Assembly: GCF_024868665.1 (NCBI RefSeq)
Contig: NC_079914.1
Span: 7,406,310 to 7,470,309 of the forward strand
Length of the DNA stretch: 64,000 nucleotides
Source of the DNA: Triplophysa rosa
Taxonomy: Eukaryota > Chordata > Actinopteri > Cypriniformes > Nemacheilidae
Direction of reading: 5' to 3'
A model generated the notes under the pieces. The model ran no database searches, was not told the origin of the DNA, and saw nothing but the letters and a program-made list of their open reading frames with translations. Both the position numbers and the translations under genes were made by a program. Below are positions 1 through 13,074 of the stretch, in pieces. The number at the start of each line of letters is the position of its first letter. Positions within the stretch are counted from its first letter, which is position 1.

Positions 1-1596
1 AGCTTCACCAAAGCGGTTTAAAAGTAGTTAATAGACAACCCCCCCACCGGTCCTCCCCTCCACCCACTTCACCTCCACAGACACTACAACCGCTTCCTCT
101 ATGAATGGCCACATTAACTCTCCTCTTGGCTTGTCACGGTTTATGGCATACGGTAGTTTGTCCCGCTCGGCCCAGCCGCGCCATCAGGTCATTGAGTGCG
201 GAATGAGACAATTTCTAAAGGCGGATTGATTTTAGAATATGGCCCCCTCCCTCTTCCCTTTGACCCCATGACAGGCCCGACACTGTTAAGACTGGGACTT
301 GTAAAAAACGACTGCGGCCCCAAGCGCAAGTGCCAGGTAGCAGCTGATAAATCGTCGCCTTCCGTATTAGCAGTGGGACCCTTTAGCGCTCTCTGGGCAA
401 TTTTCCAATTTTCTAAGTCCACGCGATGAGATTCGCTGGCCGCGTGTGGCGGATGGTTTTTTAGCTAATGCCGTTTTGCACCATAAATCCAGAGGTGATA
501 TACTGTATCTAACCGAATAGCCTGGTGCTGGACGGAGTCCAGAATGGGATAGGAAAATGTACTCTTCTTTATTGGATTAGGGCAGTGGTCAGGGAATGTA
601 CTGACTTCCAATATAGTAGTGATAACATATTGTAGGCGGATGGATGGGCTTTGTTCGTGAATGAATAGTAAAATCTTTTTAACGTATAAGACCAACATTG
701 TAAAGGATTTTAGATTTTTATTTAAAGGCATGGTGGGTGATCCTGTCCAGAAACATTTTTTTCATGTTGGTTGGAAATCTCTTTACATCCTGATAGCAAT
801 CAAGAAGTATAGTGGTCAAATAATATTTTTATAATTATATTTTGTCTGTGAAAGGAGTAGAACCAAAAAACGTTCGCCCAATCAAAATGTTCTGGCCGAA
901 CGCTGTGACTGGTCATGTGTACATTTTCAGCGTATTTTGCATCCCACTGCGCACTCTGTTCACGCAGACATCATGTGTCATCAGCGCGCTCACGTCCGCT
1001 GTGTCAATGTAGGGAGAATGGCGGACAATCAGCAATAATCAAACTTTACTGCGGAACCGACTACAGGTAAATCTACAAAACGAAAGTCAGTTTTTGAAAA
1101 GAAGTGACGAAAAAACGTCTGGATCATGAAAGAGGAAAAACTCGAAATAACATCGGCTTTTACACGATGAAGACAGCTCTGGTAGGCAAAGGGTCTGAAA
1201 GACGATACCATGGTTGCTCTCTTTCTTTTGGACAGGTATGTACATGCTTCGAGAAGAATTTAATGGATTTAGTTTGTAATTCGTTACGTGGATTTACGAA
1301 ATACATTCACGTGTTTGTAGGAGGCGTGGTTTTGGACGGCGAATCGCATAGAGGGTGGGATTATAATTTCCGTGCTAGCAGGCTAAAGTTAGCGCCTTTC
1401 CAAATCTACCACTCCACCTTTAAAGGTGATGTGTGTGATTTCTTTGTTAAAATTAGTACTGTTTTTCAATGACCACTAACCAGCTGTATGGACACAAATG
1501 GTGTTGATTTAAACAAATAAATCAGTATTCACTGAGAAACACATAATTATTTTGGCACATACTTTAAGTTACTCCTTTAACAGGCATTACAAAACT
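1..1596. other. Left flank, no gene recognised
   Basis: Short ORFs at 189-429 and 465-731 lie on overlapping strands and look random. Around 880-1480 a GC-richer stretch includes a 122-codon open frame (1104-1472, opening with GTG) that resembles no family I know. It is more likely transposon-derived than a host gene. Confidence 0.4.
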
Positions 1597-2316
1597 ATGG
1601 AGTGATTTTAGTCTCATTAATTATTCAGGCGTAAAACAAGATACACACATGCGTAAACAGTTTCACATGAATAAAACCTAATTTACGTGCACAAAGTGTA
1701 AATATACATTTACAAAAAGCAATTCACGTGCGTAAAACAAAACTATTTTTCTACTACTTTCTCATAAAGTACGTCATTCAACCAATCATAAACGCGGAGA
1801 GCACTGGACTCAAGGAAAACGGCACTGCGCACCTTTTGCGCAGTTTGACTTACTTCCTGTGTTGCCAATTTAGTGATTTTTCAGCCCCCTTAAGCGAGAT
1901 ATTTCCCAAAAGGCGGCTAGCTACAAATGAATCGTAAGGTTGAATCTGATTGGCTAAACAGGATGACAACTCAAGTGGGAGGGACAGCGCTGCCAAGAGA
2001 GTCTCAAAATACACACACACAAATCCAAGGCGATTCACACGTGAGTGACGATTTGCACATTCACATTCAATGATAAACTTGTACATTTTAAACTTTCGAA
2101 ATATTTATGCACAGTTGTTCGTCTGTGAATTGTATTAAGCGTTTGTAAAACATATTTTATGAGAATATAATTTTATTTTACGCACATGAATTGTTTTTTG
2201 TGAATGTACATATATAATTTGTGCACGTGAATTAGGTTTTATGCATGTGAAACTGGCTACGCAAGTGTACATCGTGTTTTATGTGTGAATAATTAATGAG
2301 ACTAAAATCGCTCCAT
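1597..2316. mobile_element. Fold-back DNA transposon (MITE), about 720 bp
   Basis: The ends are inverted copies about 140 bp long (1597-1737 and about 2176-2316), starting ATGGAG(T/C)GATTTTAGTCTC and matching with scattered mismatches. The element is flanked by ACAAAAC on both sides (1589-1595 and 2317-2323), a 7-bp or imperfect 8-bp target duplication, which suggests hAT-like origin. The centre has no transposase frame, so it is non-autonomous. Confidence 0.75.
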
Positions 2317-2616
2317 ACAAAACGTGGCTTTAGAAATTTGTATATTGTGTGTTTATTTCCATATTATTGATTATATGCTTATCACTGGCCTTAACAGTCA
2401 GCAATTCATTTAGCATGCAGTGAGTCTGTCCCAGAAAGACTTTATTTACATGGGACATGTTCATTTTTTTAAATTGTTAATGTATGTACTGTACAGATTG
2501 ATGACTTTGATGGTTGTGTTTTACACAATGAGCACTACATCAACTTGACGTCAACAAGTAGTTCAAACCTGCTGTCCAATTTCGTTTGTTGACGACATTG
2601 TTACAGAAATTACTCA

Positions 2617-3003
2617 CTTCACCTTTAATGGTCCAATGTGTATTTTTTTGGAGGATCTATTGATAGAAATGCAATATAATACATAACTATGTCTTCAGAT
2701 GTGTATAAAAAGACCTTACATAATGGAGCGTTATGTTTTTATAACATTAGAATGAGCTATTTCTATCTACATATACTGCGGGTCCCCTCATATGGAATTC
2801 ACCATGTTGTTTCTACAGTAGCCCTAAATGGACATGTTTCATAAATGCATGATCTCATTCGGTAAAGAAGCGAAAACATGACGACATGCATGTCCTGTTT
2901 CAGCCACCGTAGTGCTAGGAAAGGGAGGGGTGGAGTGAGCCGTTGGTTGCAATTCGCAACTTCACCACTAGATGCGGCTAAATTTCATACACTGCACCTT
3001 TAA
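2617..3003. repeat. Interspersed repeat, family shared with 24667-25307
   Basis: The right half (from about 2860) matches the copy at 24680-25307: both read GCGAAAACRTGACGAC, then GTCGTAGTGCT-like sequence, GTTGGTTGCAATT, CGCTAGATG-type sequence, and end CATACACTG(C/G)ACCTTTAAA. It is probably an old non-autonomous DNA element. Confidence 0.6.
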
Positions 3004-3009
3004 ATCAGT

Positions 3010-4525
3010 CATTTACATTTGATTGGTTTATTTTCCCTAGTTATCCAATGACTTTAAATGAGCCTGCATTGACTAACAGCAGTCTCGTAATTATACCGAT
3101 TTCTCAAGGATCTACTTCAGCCTGTGTGCACTTAGTTACTGTAAAAGGTAGATAATGGCATAAAATACAGCTTAATAAAGCCCCATTTGCACAACATACT
3201 TTTCTCCCTCTCTTTATGTTTTTTGCATATGTATGAGGCGGAGCAGGGTTGCCCGAGCGCTTCACACCAACTGTCACCTGACCCTTACGACCTTACACTT
3301 GTACATACTGTGGCAGATTGCTTGAGAAAAATAAAGCTGTCAGTTGCACCGGCCAAATGAAAAACGTACGTCCTACGGTACTAGCAGGGTCTGGATCCCT
3401 GACAGCGCTGAAATATAGATATAAATTGGAGGCAGATTAGTTTTTTGATCCTAATTCAAGTTTTGACATGATACAGGATAGGAAATACAGAGATGTGTAC
3501 AGTATATGCATTTCTTGTTGTAAAGTGTTCAGATTTAGGATTTTAAATGTTGAATGTAGAATTGCATTTACTACTTGTAACCATAAGCAAGAGAACATCA
3601 CGGATCGCAAGTCTTTACGTTTCTTAAACAGGGCTGAAACAGTTTATGCATGTCAAAGCGCATTACATGTTGTACTGTGATAGCAAGGGGTTTGACTGTG
3701 GTTTTTTATGTCAAATCTAGTTTAGTTTTTTTATGATGTTTATGGGGATATTTATTTTGCGGTTGTTCCATGAAGTGTGTGTGTACATTTTGCTCATACT
3801 TGTAATGAATTTTGGCGCAACTATATTAAAAATGTATATCTATTTTATTATGTATTTATGATATACTGTATTAGATTTACATTTTTTTCTCTGAGATAAG
3901 GGTGTTACAGGAGCAGTTCACTAATTCTGTCATCATTTACTCACTCTCAAGTTGTTCCAAATCTGTATACATTTCTTTGTTCTGATGAACACAGAGAAGG
4001 ACATTTGGACGAATGCTTGTAACCAGACAGATCTTGGCCACCATTGACTACCATAGTAGGAAAAATGAAAATGGTAGTCAACAGTGCCCCAGAACTGTTT
4101 GCTTTCCTACATTCTTCAAAATATCTTCTTTTGTGTTCAATAGAACAAAGAAATGTATACAGATTTGCAATAATTTGAGAACGAGTAATTGAAGGCACAA
4201 TTTTTCATATTTTTAAATCTTCGATTTATACCTCTCAGACCCTGAAAAATCATCAGGCCGTTTGTGCTACTTTACCTTTAGCACTTCATGTAAAAGGACC
4301 TTATCACAATTTAGTATTAGTTGCTGAATACTGAAATGGCGATTTCTTAACAAGTCTTTTATGCTTTAATACTTGGTGTGGGTATACTAGTGCCTAATTT
4401 ATAAGGTTTTGTATAAGGTCAAAGCCTTTTATTTCAATCAAAGAAAGTCCATAATATGTAAATGTATTTCATTCTGTAATTTATAGGAAGGCGTTTATAA
4501 GATCTCTTCATTATCCGTTTCTCAG
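3010..4525. other. Non-coding flank with a repeat copy
   Basis: No gene seen. A degraded copy of the TTAAAGGGA/CACCCAAAAAT family occupies about 3905-4200, recognisable by TCTGTCATCATTTACTCACTC and the internal palindrome around CTACCATAGTAGG. The rest is AT-rich and unremarkable. Confidence 0.5.
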
Positions 4526-4670
4526 AACTGTGCCAGCTCCAGACCTTCCAGTTCAGTGAGCAGTTCTCGACAGGTCAGCTCTCCTGTAGCAGGGGCTGCG
4601 GACAGGCACACGGTCAACACCAGCCATTCCACCCACAGCGACAGCGGCATTCAGAGTTACAGCAAAACAG
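4526..4670 (+). CDS. Exon of unidentified Ser-rich protein (DSGIQS motif)
   Basis: This 145-bp internal exon has acceptor CCGTTTCTCAG and donor GTAAGC. Its only frame that joins the next two exons encodes 48 residues plus one base: it begins NCASSRPSSS and ends THSDSGIQSYSKT. It is low-complexity, rich in Ser and Thr, and probably intrinsically disordered. DSGIQS fits the DSGxxS consensus of phosphodegrons read by the beta-TrCP ubiquitin ligase (beta-catenin has DSGIHS), but function is inferred from the motif alone. I do not recognise the protein. Upstream exons should lie off the left edge. Coding status rests on splice sites, phase agreement and protein-like composition, not on a database match. 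Confidence 0.6.
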
Positions 4671-4759
4671 GTAAGCTGCAGTGCATTATCTTACAGACAT
4701 CAACGACACGACTGCATACATGCATTCAGTCTAATGTATTTATTTTTTACATGATTAAT

Positions 4760-4960
4760 TATTAAAAAACATATCACTGCTATCTCCATATTTTGGGATT
4801 TTTTTGCCATAAATCATTATCATTAGTCACCCTTTGTTTTGCAAATATCTGACCATTAAAAAGTGGTTGCACCTTTGACCACACAGTTTGTCCATTCCCT
4901 GAACAACAGCTAATTTGGACATACAAGGTTTCAGAAAGGACAGTAGTGACAATATGCAGT
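4760..4960. repeat. Interspersed repeat, copy 1 of 3
   Basis: It shares ATCTCCATATTTTG, ATTAGTCACCCTTTRTKTTTG, CATTAAAAAGT and ACAGCTAATTTGGACAT, in the same order, with 53940-54150. It also matches 43870-44060 in the opposite orientation. Confidence 0.6.
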
Positions 4961-6023
4961 AATGGATTATCATATCAATGTACAGTAAATGTAAAACTGA
5001 CATAGTCTTTACTTTGAATACATTAACTGATATCATTATTATTATTAATAGGTTAAGAATACATTTTATTTATTGTTTAAAACCCTTCAAAGCAATACAT
5101 CTCTGTGAAGGGAATTTGTCCAGCCCACATAATACGTATGCGTGTAATTTTATAGTACACAACACATTTGTGTGTATTTTTATATGGCAGTGTGTTTATA
5201 AAAAAGTTTAGTCTCCAAAATCTGTCCCAAATTACGTAGCGAAGAGAAAGTAGCGACTGGCAGAGAGGCTGAACCGTAGCATGACAGGTCTGTTTTAAGA
5301 CTGTAACATTCTCCAGACTCCAGTGAAATGAAGGGCTGCGAACGACTTCTCTGACCCCAGCATTACAGGGCTGAGTCAGAGTAATCTCACAGGGAGTTCA
5401 TGCTGGTGGGAGATTTCACGAGAAAGAAGAGAGGATTGTCACAGAAGCGGCATTGACGGAAAAGAGTCATTTCGCGAATAACACGTACCGTCGCTTGGTT
5501 CTGAATGTCTTTGGTTTTAGTTGCAGAGTTCTGTGGTGAATATAGCTATCTATTAAGGAGGATTATGTACAGTCGGCTGGTCATTATCAAAAAAGAAATC
5601 CCTTCAGGGTGACCCATCTGCTTCACAACAGTTTTTGTGTGTTAATGAGTGGGTGACTACAGAAATTCTGGTGGTTTTAACCATGTGCACACAGCGATAG
5701 TGATTGACAGCTGGTATAATGCAGGTTGTTACTCGAGGCTGTCCTTCTAACGGGAATAAAATGGCAGTGACGTAGTGACGTTCAGCAGGCGTGATTGAAC
5801 GTACAGTATCAGGGGCCGTATGCAAATGGAGCAAGAGCTGTATAAGCGATGCAACTGATCATCCTGCCGACTCGCCCGAACTCTCGTTGAAGCTGTAATC
5901 GGTTGCAATGCGCGCCATGATTGAATTGAATATTTGTTTTTAATGCCGAGCAATTTTTTAAACCAGTCATTTAGCTACAAAGCTAGAAACTAAGAATGTT
6001 GAGACGCACGCACAATGTTACAG

Positions 6024-6026
<3 letters not shown>

Positions 6027-6054
<28 letters not shown>
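6027..6054. repeat. (GA)n microsatellite
   Basis: Fourteen uninterrupted GA units. Confidence 0.95.
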
Positions 6055-6057
<3 letters not shown>

Positions 6058-7372
6058 TGTGGTCCGTTCAAAGGCATACGAACCCAGCTGTGAAAGACTT
6101 TGCGTCGTAACAAATAAGGCCGAGCCCACAATAAATGTGCTGATTGTATATAACTGATTGTTGTGTCTCTTTTGTTCAAGGTCAAGTAATTCTTGTACTC
6201 GAGAGAGCGTTCGGATTTGATCAATTCATGTCTTTGACGCAATGGGTTCAAACCACCAATTACTACACAATGTGTGGTTTAGGCATAAAGAAATAAGGAA
6301 AGGACAAGTGTACATGGAGAAAGCCGTTTAGATCAATATAAACTCTGAAGTCTTTTTCTTTGTGTGGTGCTTTATCGCTTTTGTGGTTTTGTTATATTGT
6401 TGATAATTTTGCTACTGAAGGTCGAGGGAGACGATGCTTTTTTTCTTGTTACTTGTGCTTCTGAATAGGAATGACCTCAGCGCCTCTTCTTAAAATGGAT
6501 ATACTTTGTAGCTTTACAGTAGACTGAAACAAGCAATATTGCATATCTGCACGTCTTTAACATGTTTAAATTCCCAAGCATAAACTGGAAATAGTTTAGT
6601 TAAGGGAAGTTTGTCTCCATAAGGCCATTTTGTTTCACATTGTATAAAACGTTGAAAAGTGTTCTGTTCTGTGAGCTTGTTAATTCACTTCTCGCCCAAT
6701 GTTTTAGTGATTTTATCAATCACATAGTAAATATAACACAGCATCATGTAACTTTACCAATGTTTCAAGTAGAAGTCGTTAATGAGGTTGAATCCATCTT
6801 TTGTCACCCAACTCCCTCCCCAACACACATGCATACCCACGAAATGATTGACAAGTAAAGCCTTGAAAATGGAATAGATTGACACTTTGTAAAGGATGTT
6901 TGGTGTATGTTGTCCCACATGAAGACTGTGTCATTTGATTGAACATGCCAAAGACGCAACTACAAATTGTTAATATAAACGCCCAAATAAACAGATTGCA
7001 AAGCGTGCTAGTGGTTAGACAACTATTTACATTCCTTTCTCCGGGGGAAGAAAACAGCATACTTTGTCCTTCAGTCAACTTTTTTGCTTTAATTTGTTGA
7101 AAGATTGTATGAATTCCGTATTTGTTACAGTCAATTTGAAAGTATTCCTGCCCGGTTATTGCACAACTATTGTCTTCAGTGTTCAGTATTCGCTGAAGCT
7201 ACTTTTGCTTATTTTAGTTGCAGTTTTTAACACCTATTTACACGTTGTCAGTGATCCTTTTCATGCATGTAGCTTTTCGTCTTACACAGTCTTGTGTAAT
7301 TTACTTTACGTGCACTATGCATACTGTGTATTGTGTAGACATTAGATTACATATCTATTCATAATTCACAAA

Positions 7373-7401
7373 TGTGTGTGTGCGTGTGTGTGTGTGTGTG
7401 T
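7373..7401. repeat. (GT)n microsatellite
   Basis: GT/TG tract with a single C interruption near its start. Confidence 0.9.
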
Positions 7402-10179
7402 TGTTTGTATATGTCTGTGTGCTGGGGGTTGGATGTCACAGATAACAAATTGTAAGGAAAAGTTGAATTTGTATCTGCTTAGAACCCCGGTTGCCTTATA
7501 CATATGGCTCCAGCTTCTGCGGTAATGGGATCTTTGATGGATGGCAGCACTCCTTAGGCTCCCATTTTTTAAAAGATATTTATTTATTAATCTGTCTATT
7601 TATTCAGTCAGATCATCCCCGGCGGGGTCACTGCCACAAAAGGCTAGGCCGTAACCACCTGCATCATCTTCCATGAGCTTCTATATTCTTTTTTTTCATC
7701 CTGTCCTTTATAGTTCATATCCAAAGTCACTTATGCACATCTCGGTTGGCCGAGCGTCGCCCTTCTGCCCGCAGGCTAACGGAGGGGAGTGTGGAAGCCG
7801 GCTTCTCCTTCTTATCCCGGCTGTCTTGTGTTCTGAAGCTGTAACGCTATCTCTTCACCCCTATTCTTATATGTTGACATATGTCAATTGTGCCAAAAGC
7901 TCCCTTCAGATCTCTCCATGTGTATGGAGATTTGAGATCCATTTTTATATAGAAAAACCTTTTTTGGACTCCTTTAGAAACTTTCTTCTTATGCAGGGTA
8001 TACTTACTCTCCATATAAAGGTAATTTACACAGTTCTGCAGTGTTGAAATTAATTTAAGCATATGCTTTGATCCAAAACCTACTGTAGTAACCGGCCAAC
8101 CTAGGCAACATTTTTGGCAGTATAGGCACGCTTCCAACACAGTGTCTGTTCCAGACAGTTGGCAGCGAATTTTGAGGTAATTCGATTATCAGGCAGCAAA
8201 TTATGCAATAATAGACGCCTTTACTGGTAGTTAACATTGTGACATGTTTTTGTGGGCGGAGCTTAGGTGGAGGCAGAAAGATCCCCCTGACCGCATTACT
8301 AATGCTAGGTAGCACGTTTTGTTTGCTTGCTTTTTGACAATGACTAGGAAAAAATCGGATTAAATTTTAACATGTAAGGTCACTCACTGTCTAGGACCGC
8401 AATTGTTTTTGAAAAAGTTAACTTTAACGCAGGAACCTGTACGCCGTGCTCATGGATCCAGGGATGAACTGACAGGATTACCTCCAGTTAAGTGGTCTGA
8501 CATCTACACCTACCTGACAGACCAAGTGTGTATAGTAAAGATAAACTGAGTTCGTGAACATCTATAGATGCCTGCGTGTACTAACAGTGGAAACGTTAGA
8601 AAATGCATTTAATTGAACACAAACCTGACACATAACATGAGCCTTCTCACTGTTCCCTCTCCCTTTATACTAATGTGACAACTAAAGAAAAAGAGATGAC
8701 AAACAGTTTCCTTTATGTTTAGTTTCTGACCGATAGTTAACTGCTAGTTGTATAACTAACAAAGTTAGCAAGCATACCCTATGCGTTCAAAAGTTAACGC
8801 TACGTGAAAAATAACCTTGTTCCCCAGTTTCTGATTAGGTGGGCATAAGTGAGATATTTTTAGACGCGAACCCAAATCATAATCCACACCAACAAAAGAC
8901 AGTAGTTTTTTTTCTTAAGTGTTATGAAGTGAAACGCGAGCACTTTTGATGATCGTTTCTGTTCAGTCCACTCGTTTTATTGTGTTTAACTACAGCTGTC
9001 GTCAGTGTTTTTGTTTTGCAATGGAAGCAGGTATGTGTTGAAATATCAAATTGGAGACCGTATTCTGTCGATTGTGGCACTAAACAACACAACATGACGA
9101 CATTTTAAACTCCTTATGTAGCCGAATCTGTGCTGGTTTGTATTGGCCGCCTCCAGTTTTCCTTTTGTTTTGCCTCCAGCTAATGCCGTGACGTAAGCAT
9201 GACGTCTGCACAAAAGGGGTCTAAAATCATTTGTTTTGGCCGCAATCTAAAGCAACACTGCATTTATCCTTTGTGAATAAGGGATTTCCAGAGTGCATTG
9301 CAACAGACTCGATAAACATTTTAATCCATAATAGTGGAAGAAACTGTGAATGATCTTGTTCAGCACTGTGTGTATAGCACTTGTATTTATTAGCGCTTTA
9401 TTAGCTTAGCAACATGAAAAAACCAGCTCCATTTTACTCTATTCAACTCTATTTAAAACCACATTAGACACGCTGCTGATCTACATAGTAGACATTAAAC
9501 AAAGATTTTTGTTTGTTGGCTAATAAAATTCTGTATATATTGAGTTTTATCAAATATAATGATTTGATTATTTTAGAGTGTTATCTAATATAATGAGGAT
9601 ATACCTTGTCATGTCTCTTACACCTAGTCCTCATAGGTCAGGATCTTTATTAGATGGGATCTTGACTGTTCGCTAGACTGCAAAAGCTGCCATCTCAAGT
9701 AAACACCCGCCAGGTGTCACTTCATCCCACCCGTGACACCAGTCGGCAGAGTCAGACTCAGACCTTGTCCTTTTAGGGGTGACCTCCTCAAACGCATCGT
9801 GTCATACCCCTGCCCCTGTGAAACCGCTCCCCAACAAGAATCATGGAAGTATGAGCTGGAACGTGGGGTGGGGGGTGACAGCACTGGAAACCAATGGTGC
9901 ATCAAGACACTTCTACCCCACCACGGTGGCCATAGATCAGGGCAGGTCTGCTGGCGGACCGGGTGAGGGTGACAGGGGAATAACATCCCTTTCTCCTCAA
10001 TCGACAGGGCCCATAACTCCTGCCTCCCCAGGGACAGATTGAGAAAGGCAATAGCCAGGGGCTGTGAAGCAGAGATGCTTGGGAGAATTGAAAGTTAAAG
10101 AAGCAGAGGAATATGTTTTTGCTCTTGCACTTGCACAATTTTGTTTGCCAGTGAAAGGTCCACTAAAGGAAATCATTTA

Positions 10180-10620
10180 ATTTTCATTTTTCAGATCAGG
10201 CTACGTGCATTATGTGTAAATATTTTTACGCCATTCTAAAGAAAACACAGGGGGAAAGCTGCACTATTGGGAAGTGCAGTTTGTTGAATTTCTTGCTCAA
10301 TTTCCTCTCGGTCTGCAAAGGAAAGCAAGCAGGAATACTGCTGTGTCAGGACTGAATCTCCGTCTCTACAAGAGTGCCAACCTCCCGCCCCGGTGTCGAC
10401 AGATTTTATAGCCTGATCAATTTCCCAGCGGCTTATTGAATGTCTTTCAAATGGCTTTTTTATTTTCAATTATAACCTACTGTGTCTCGCCTGCCACAAT
10501 GGGCCAACATTTGCACTGCAGGATAATTTAAAAGCCTACTTTAGGAAATTATGCATTTTATGCCGCCTGAATTTACAATCCCCTCTGTGCTGCTGTAACG
10601 ACAATAAACGCAACCGAATG
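10180..10620. promoter_or_regulatory. Candidate conserved element in plus-strand gene intron
   Basis: Dense, repeat-free sequence containing CCTGATCAATTTCCC, TTTTATTTTCAATTATAACC and TTATGCATTTTATGCCGCC. It gives a 77-codon minus-strand ORF that reads protein-like but lacks splice or start context, so regulatory DNA is preferred. Confidence 0.25.
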
Positions 10621-12666
10621 GATTTTTGCGTTAGGCTAGGAGGTACGTCGTTAGAGAACATGTTTGAGAAAATATTTGTTGGCCACGGACCGACACGTAC
10701 AGTATACGCACACGCAATCCAGAGTCCGGCACTGCGTTGGCAGGAAGGTGAAACCTCCGAGTTTATGGAGATTTATTTGGTTATTAAATTTAACTTGCGC
10801 TCAGGTGTCGTTATCAAGTTGATGGAAGCAAACGCAGATTGAAGTACCGAAGGCGAAACGACCCAAAGTTAGACAGGTGCGTCTAAGTGCCCTCGCCCAA
10901 CCAGCAATCTCTCCCCACCTCATCCCAGACGTGCGAAGCAACCTGAAGGTGAAAGAAGTGCTCACCAGAGCTCATTGGAAAGTAGAAATGACAGTAAATT
11001 TTTCAGCCTCCCTCTCCCCTCGCTCCTCCATGAGATGGGAGATCTTGTTATAGCAGTCAGGATGAAAGGGGGTCAGGGCAGCAAGCCGGCGCGCGCCTGT
11101 TGATGATTGAGGAAAAGAGGAGTAAATTCATTCTGCTCGCGGCACTTTGTCAAGTGCCAGTAGCTTACCGTTGAGAGCCAGTCACCCATCACCATGTTAC
11201 GACCTCTGAGGTCAGCAGCGGACCATAAATCAGCAGCGAGAGAGGTTGGCGCGATGCTGCCGAGCCGAAGAGAGCTGATCCAACAATCGCCTCGACTGTG
11301 CCGCCCTCCCCCTCCGGCCGGATGAAGCCGAGGAACCAAGGCCTGCATAAAAATGATGCTCAGCCACATGTTGCTGCTTTATGGAAAAAACCCTGTAGTG
11401 CCGATCGCTCGCTTCAAGAGAGTCGTCTTTCCACACTTTATTCCCTCCTTTGCTTGATTAGATTGTTTATGGGAATGAGGGTTAATTATACCTCCCTGTT
11501 TGTAGCGAGCGCCCTCGTTCATGTAAAGTATTGATTTTTTTCTATAATGAAGTCTGGACTTTGTAAGTGACAATGTCTTTGATTACTTCCGACGAACCTC
11601 CTTGGAGTATTAATTAAAACGGCAGCAGATGTGCAGGTGCGGGAAATCATTAGAAAGAGGCCCCAGTCTGTGGACATGTACCTTTCCCAGCATGCAACGG
11701 CTCTGCCTGGCAAATAGGACGCCTGAGAGGGAACGCGCTCACAAGTTTGTCTCTAAAACATCTACATTAAATATGAGCACGCACACACTGCGAAGCGCTT
11801 TGTCTCTGCGCACCTGCAAAAAGATTAGTTTTGGACGTGAGTCTTTGTGTCATGAATTTTTATCAACTCGTTCTGACTGTTTTTTAAATAATGCCAGTGA
11901 AGGTGTGCTGCGTACGCTTCATAATTCCGTGTTAGTTTTTCCTGATGAAGCTCAAACTGTGAATTGTTTTGCTTGTATGGTTTTCAGATTTTTGACAGAG
12001 GTGCGATTCTGCCGACATGTTACAGGATTCCAACGCAAATAGTTAAATGATATATCACGATATTATTGATATGTTATGCACTCATGTGCTAGCATTTTTC
12101 TTTGAGCAAGAGGTAAGAGGATCTGGTCGGTCAGCTCCTGCTTTCAATATTTGCTCCTATTAAACTGTGATTATCCTGCTGCGCCTGGCTTCTCTCAAAG
12201 TTGGAGAGAGCGAGAACGAGAGCAGGCCGACACGACACAGTTTTTCCAGTGAGTAAAAACTTCCTGACAGCTCTGAAGGTTTATCAAGACCGTTGAAGTT
12301 GTTGAATACATTAGTTCAGCTTTTGAGGGGAACACATTTCAACAGTTGTGATAAGATTGTGATAAGAGTATCGAGTCCTCACTATAGCTGTCCATCAGTT
12401 GCTCAACGCTGCAAAGTGCGCTGCAATTAGAAACCAGCTCTTCAGACAGAGCTTGAACACAAATAAGCACAAGACTGTATAAAAGCAGCTTCGTATCAGG
12501 TGAGTCGAAATAGTCTTGGCTACTGGATCCACATTCCGCCCGCGCATATTTCCCGACCCGCACCCGAACCGCAAATGACACATGAATAATTATTCCAACC
12601 ATTAGTTCAAATGTTCGCGGGACTCTGGCCAGTAGTCCTCCCTAAAAAGGGAATTGAGAACTTTTC

Positions 12667-13074
12667 AAGAACACTCAAAACTTCACTCAAAAATGAAATT
12701 CTGTCATCATTTACGCAACCTTGAGTTGTTCCAAATCTATATGCGTTTCTTTGTTTTGATGAACACAGAGAAAGATATTTGGAAGAATGGCCACCATTGA
12801 CTACCATAGTAGGAGAAATGCTTTGTAAATTTCTTTGTTCTGTTGAACACACAAGAAGAAAGATATTTTGAAGAATATAGGACAGCAAACAGTTCTGGGG
12901 AACTACTATTACTATTGTCATTTTTCCTACTATGGTAGTCAATGTTGGCCAAGAACTGTTTGGTTACAAGCATTCATCCAAATATCTTTCTCTGTTCATC
13001 TGAACAAAGAAATGTATGTAGATTTGTATGTAAATGATGACAGTATTTATATTTTTGGGTGAACTGTCCCTTTA
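12667..13074. mobile_element. TTAAAGGGA-family cyprinid repeat, internally rearranged copy
   Basis: The left part has TCAAAAATGAAATTCTGTC and ATCATTTACGC, and the right end reads ATTTTTGGGTGAACTGTCCC in inverse. The middle carries two inverted blocks centred on CTACCATAGTAGG and TTCCTACTATGGTAG, plus a duplicated TTTCTTTGTTCTG segment, making it longer than the 240-295-bp copies elsewhere. Confidence 0.65.

Noticed and set aside
1104..1472. 122-codon plus-strand ORF opening with GTG
   Set aside because: It has no ATG at its start and no known domain, and it lies among transposon-like sequence. An AG/GT pair inside could be an exon edge, but nothing connects to it.
10236..10469. 77-codon minus-strand ORF with protein-like Glu/Gln-rich segment
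   Set aside because: No acceptor or donor supports it and it is short. The region fits a non-coding conserved element better.
11629..12042. 137-codon plus-strand ORF
   Set aside because: No recognisable family, irregular composition and overlapping minus-strand ORFs. Likely chance within intron.
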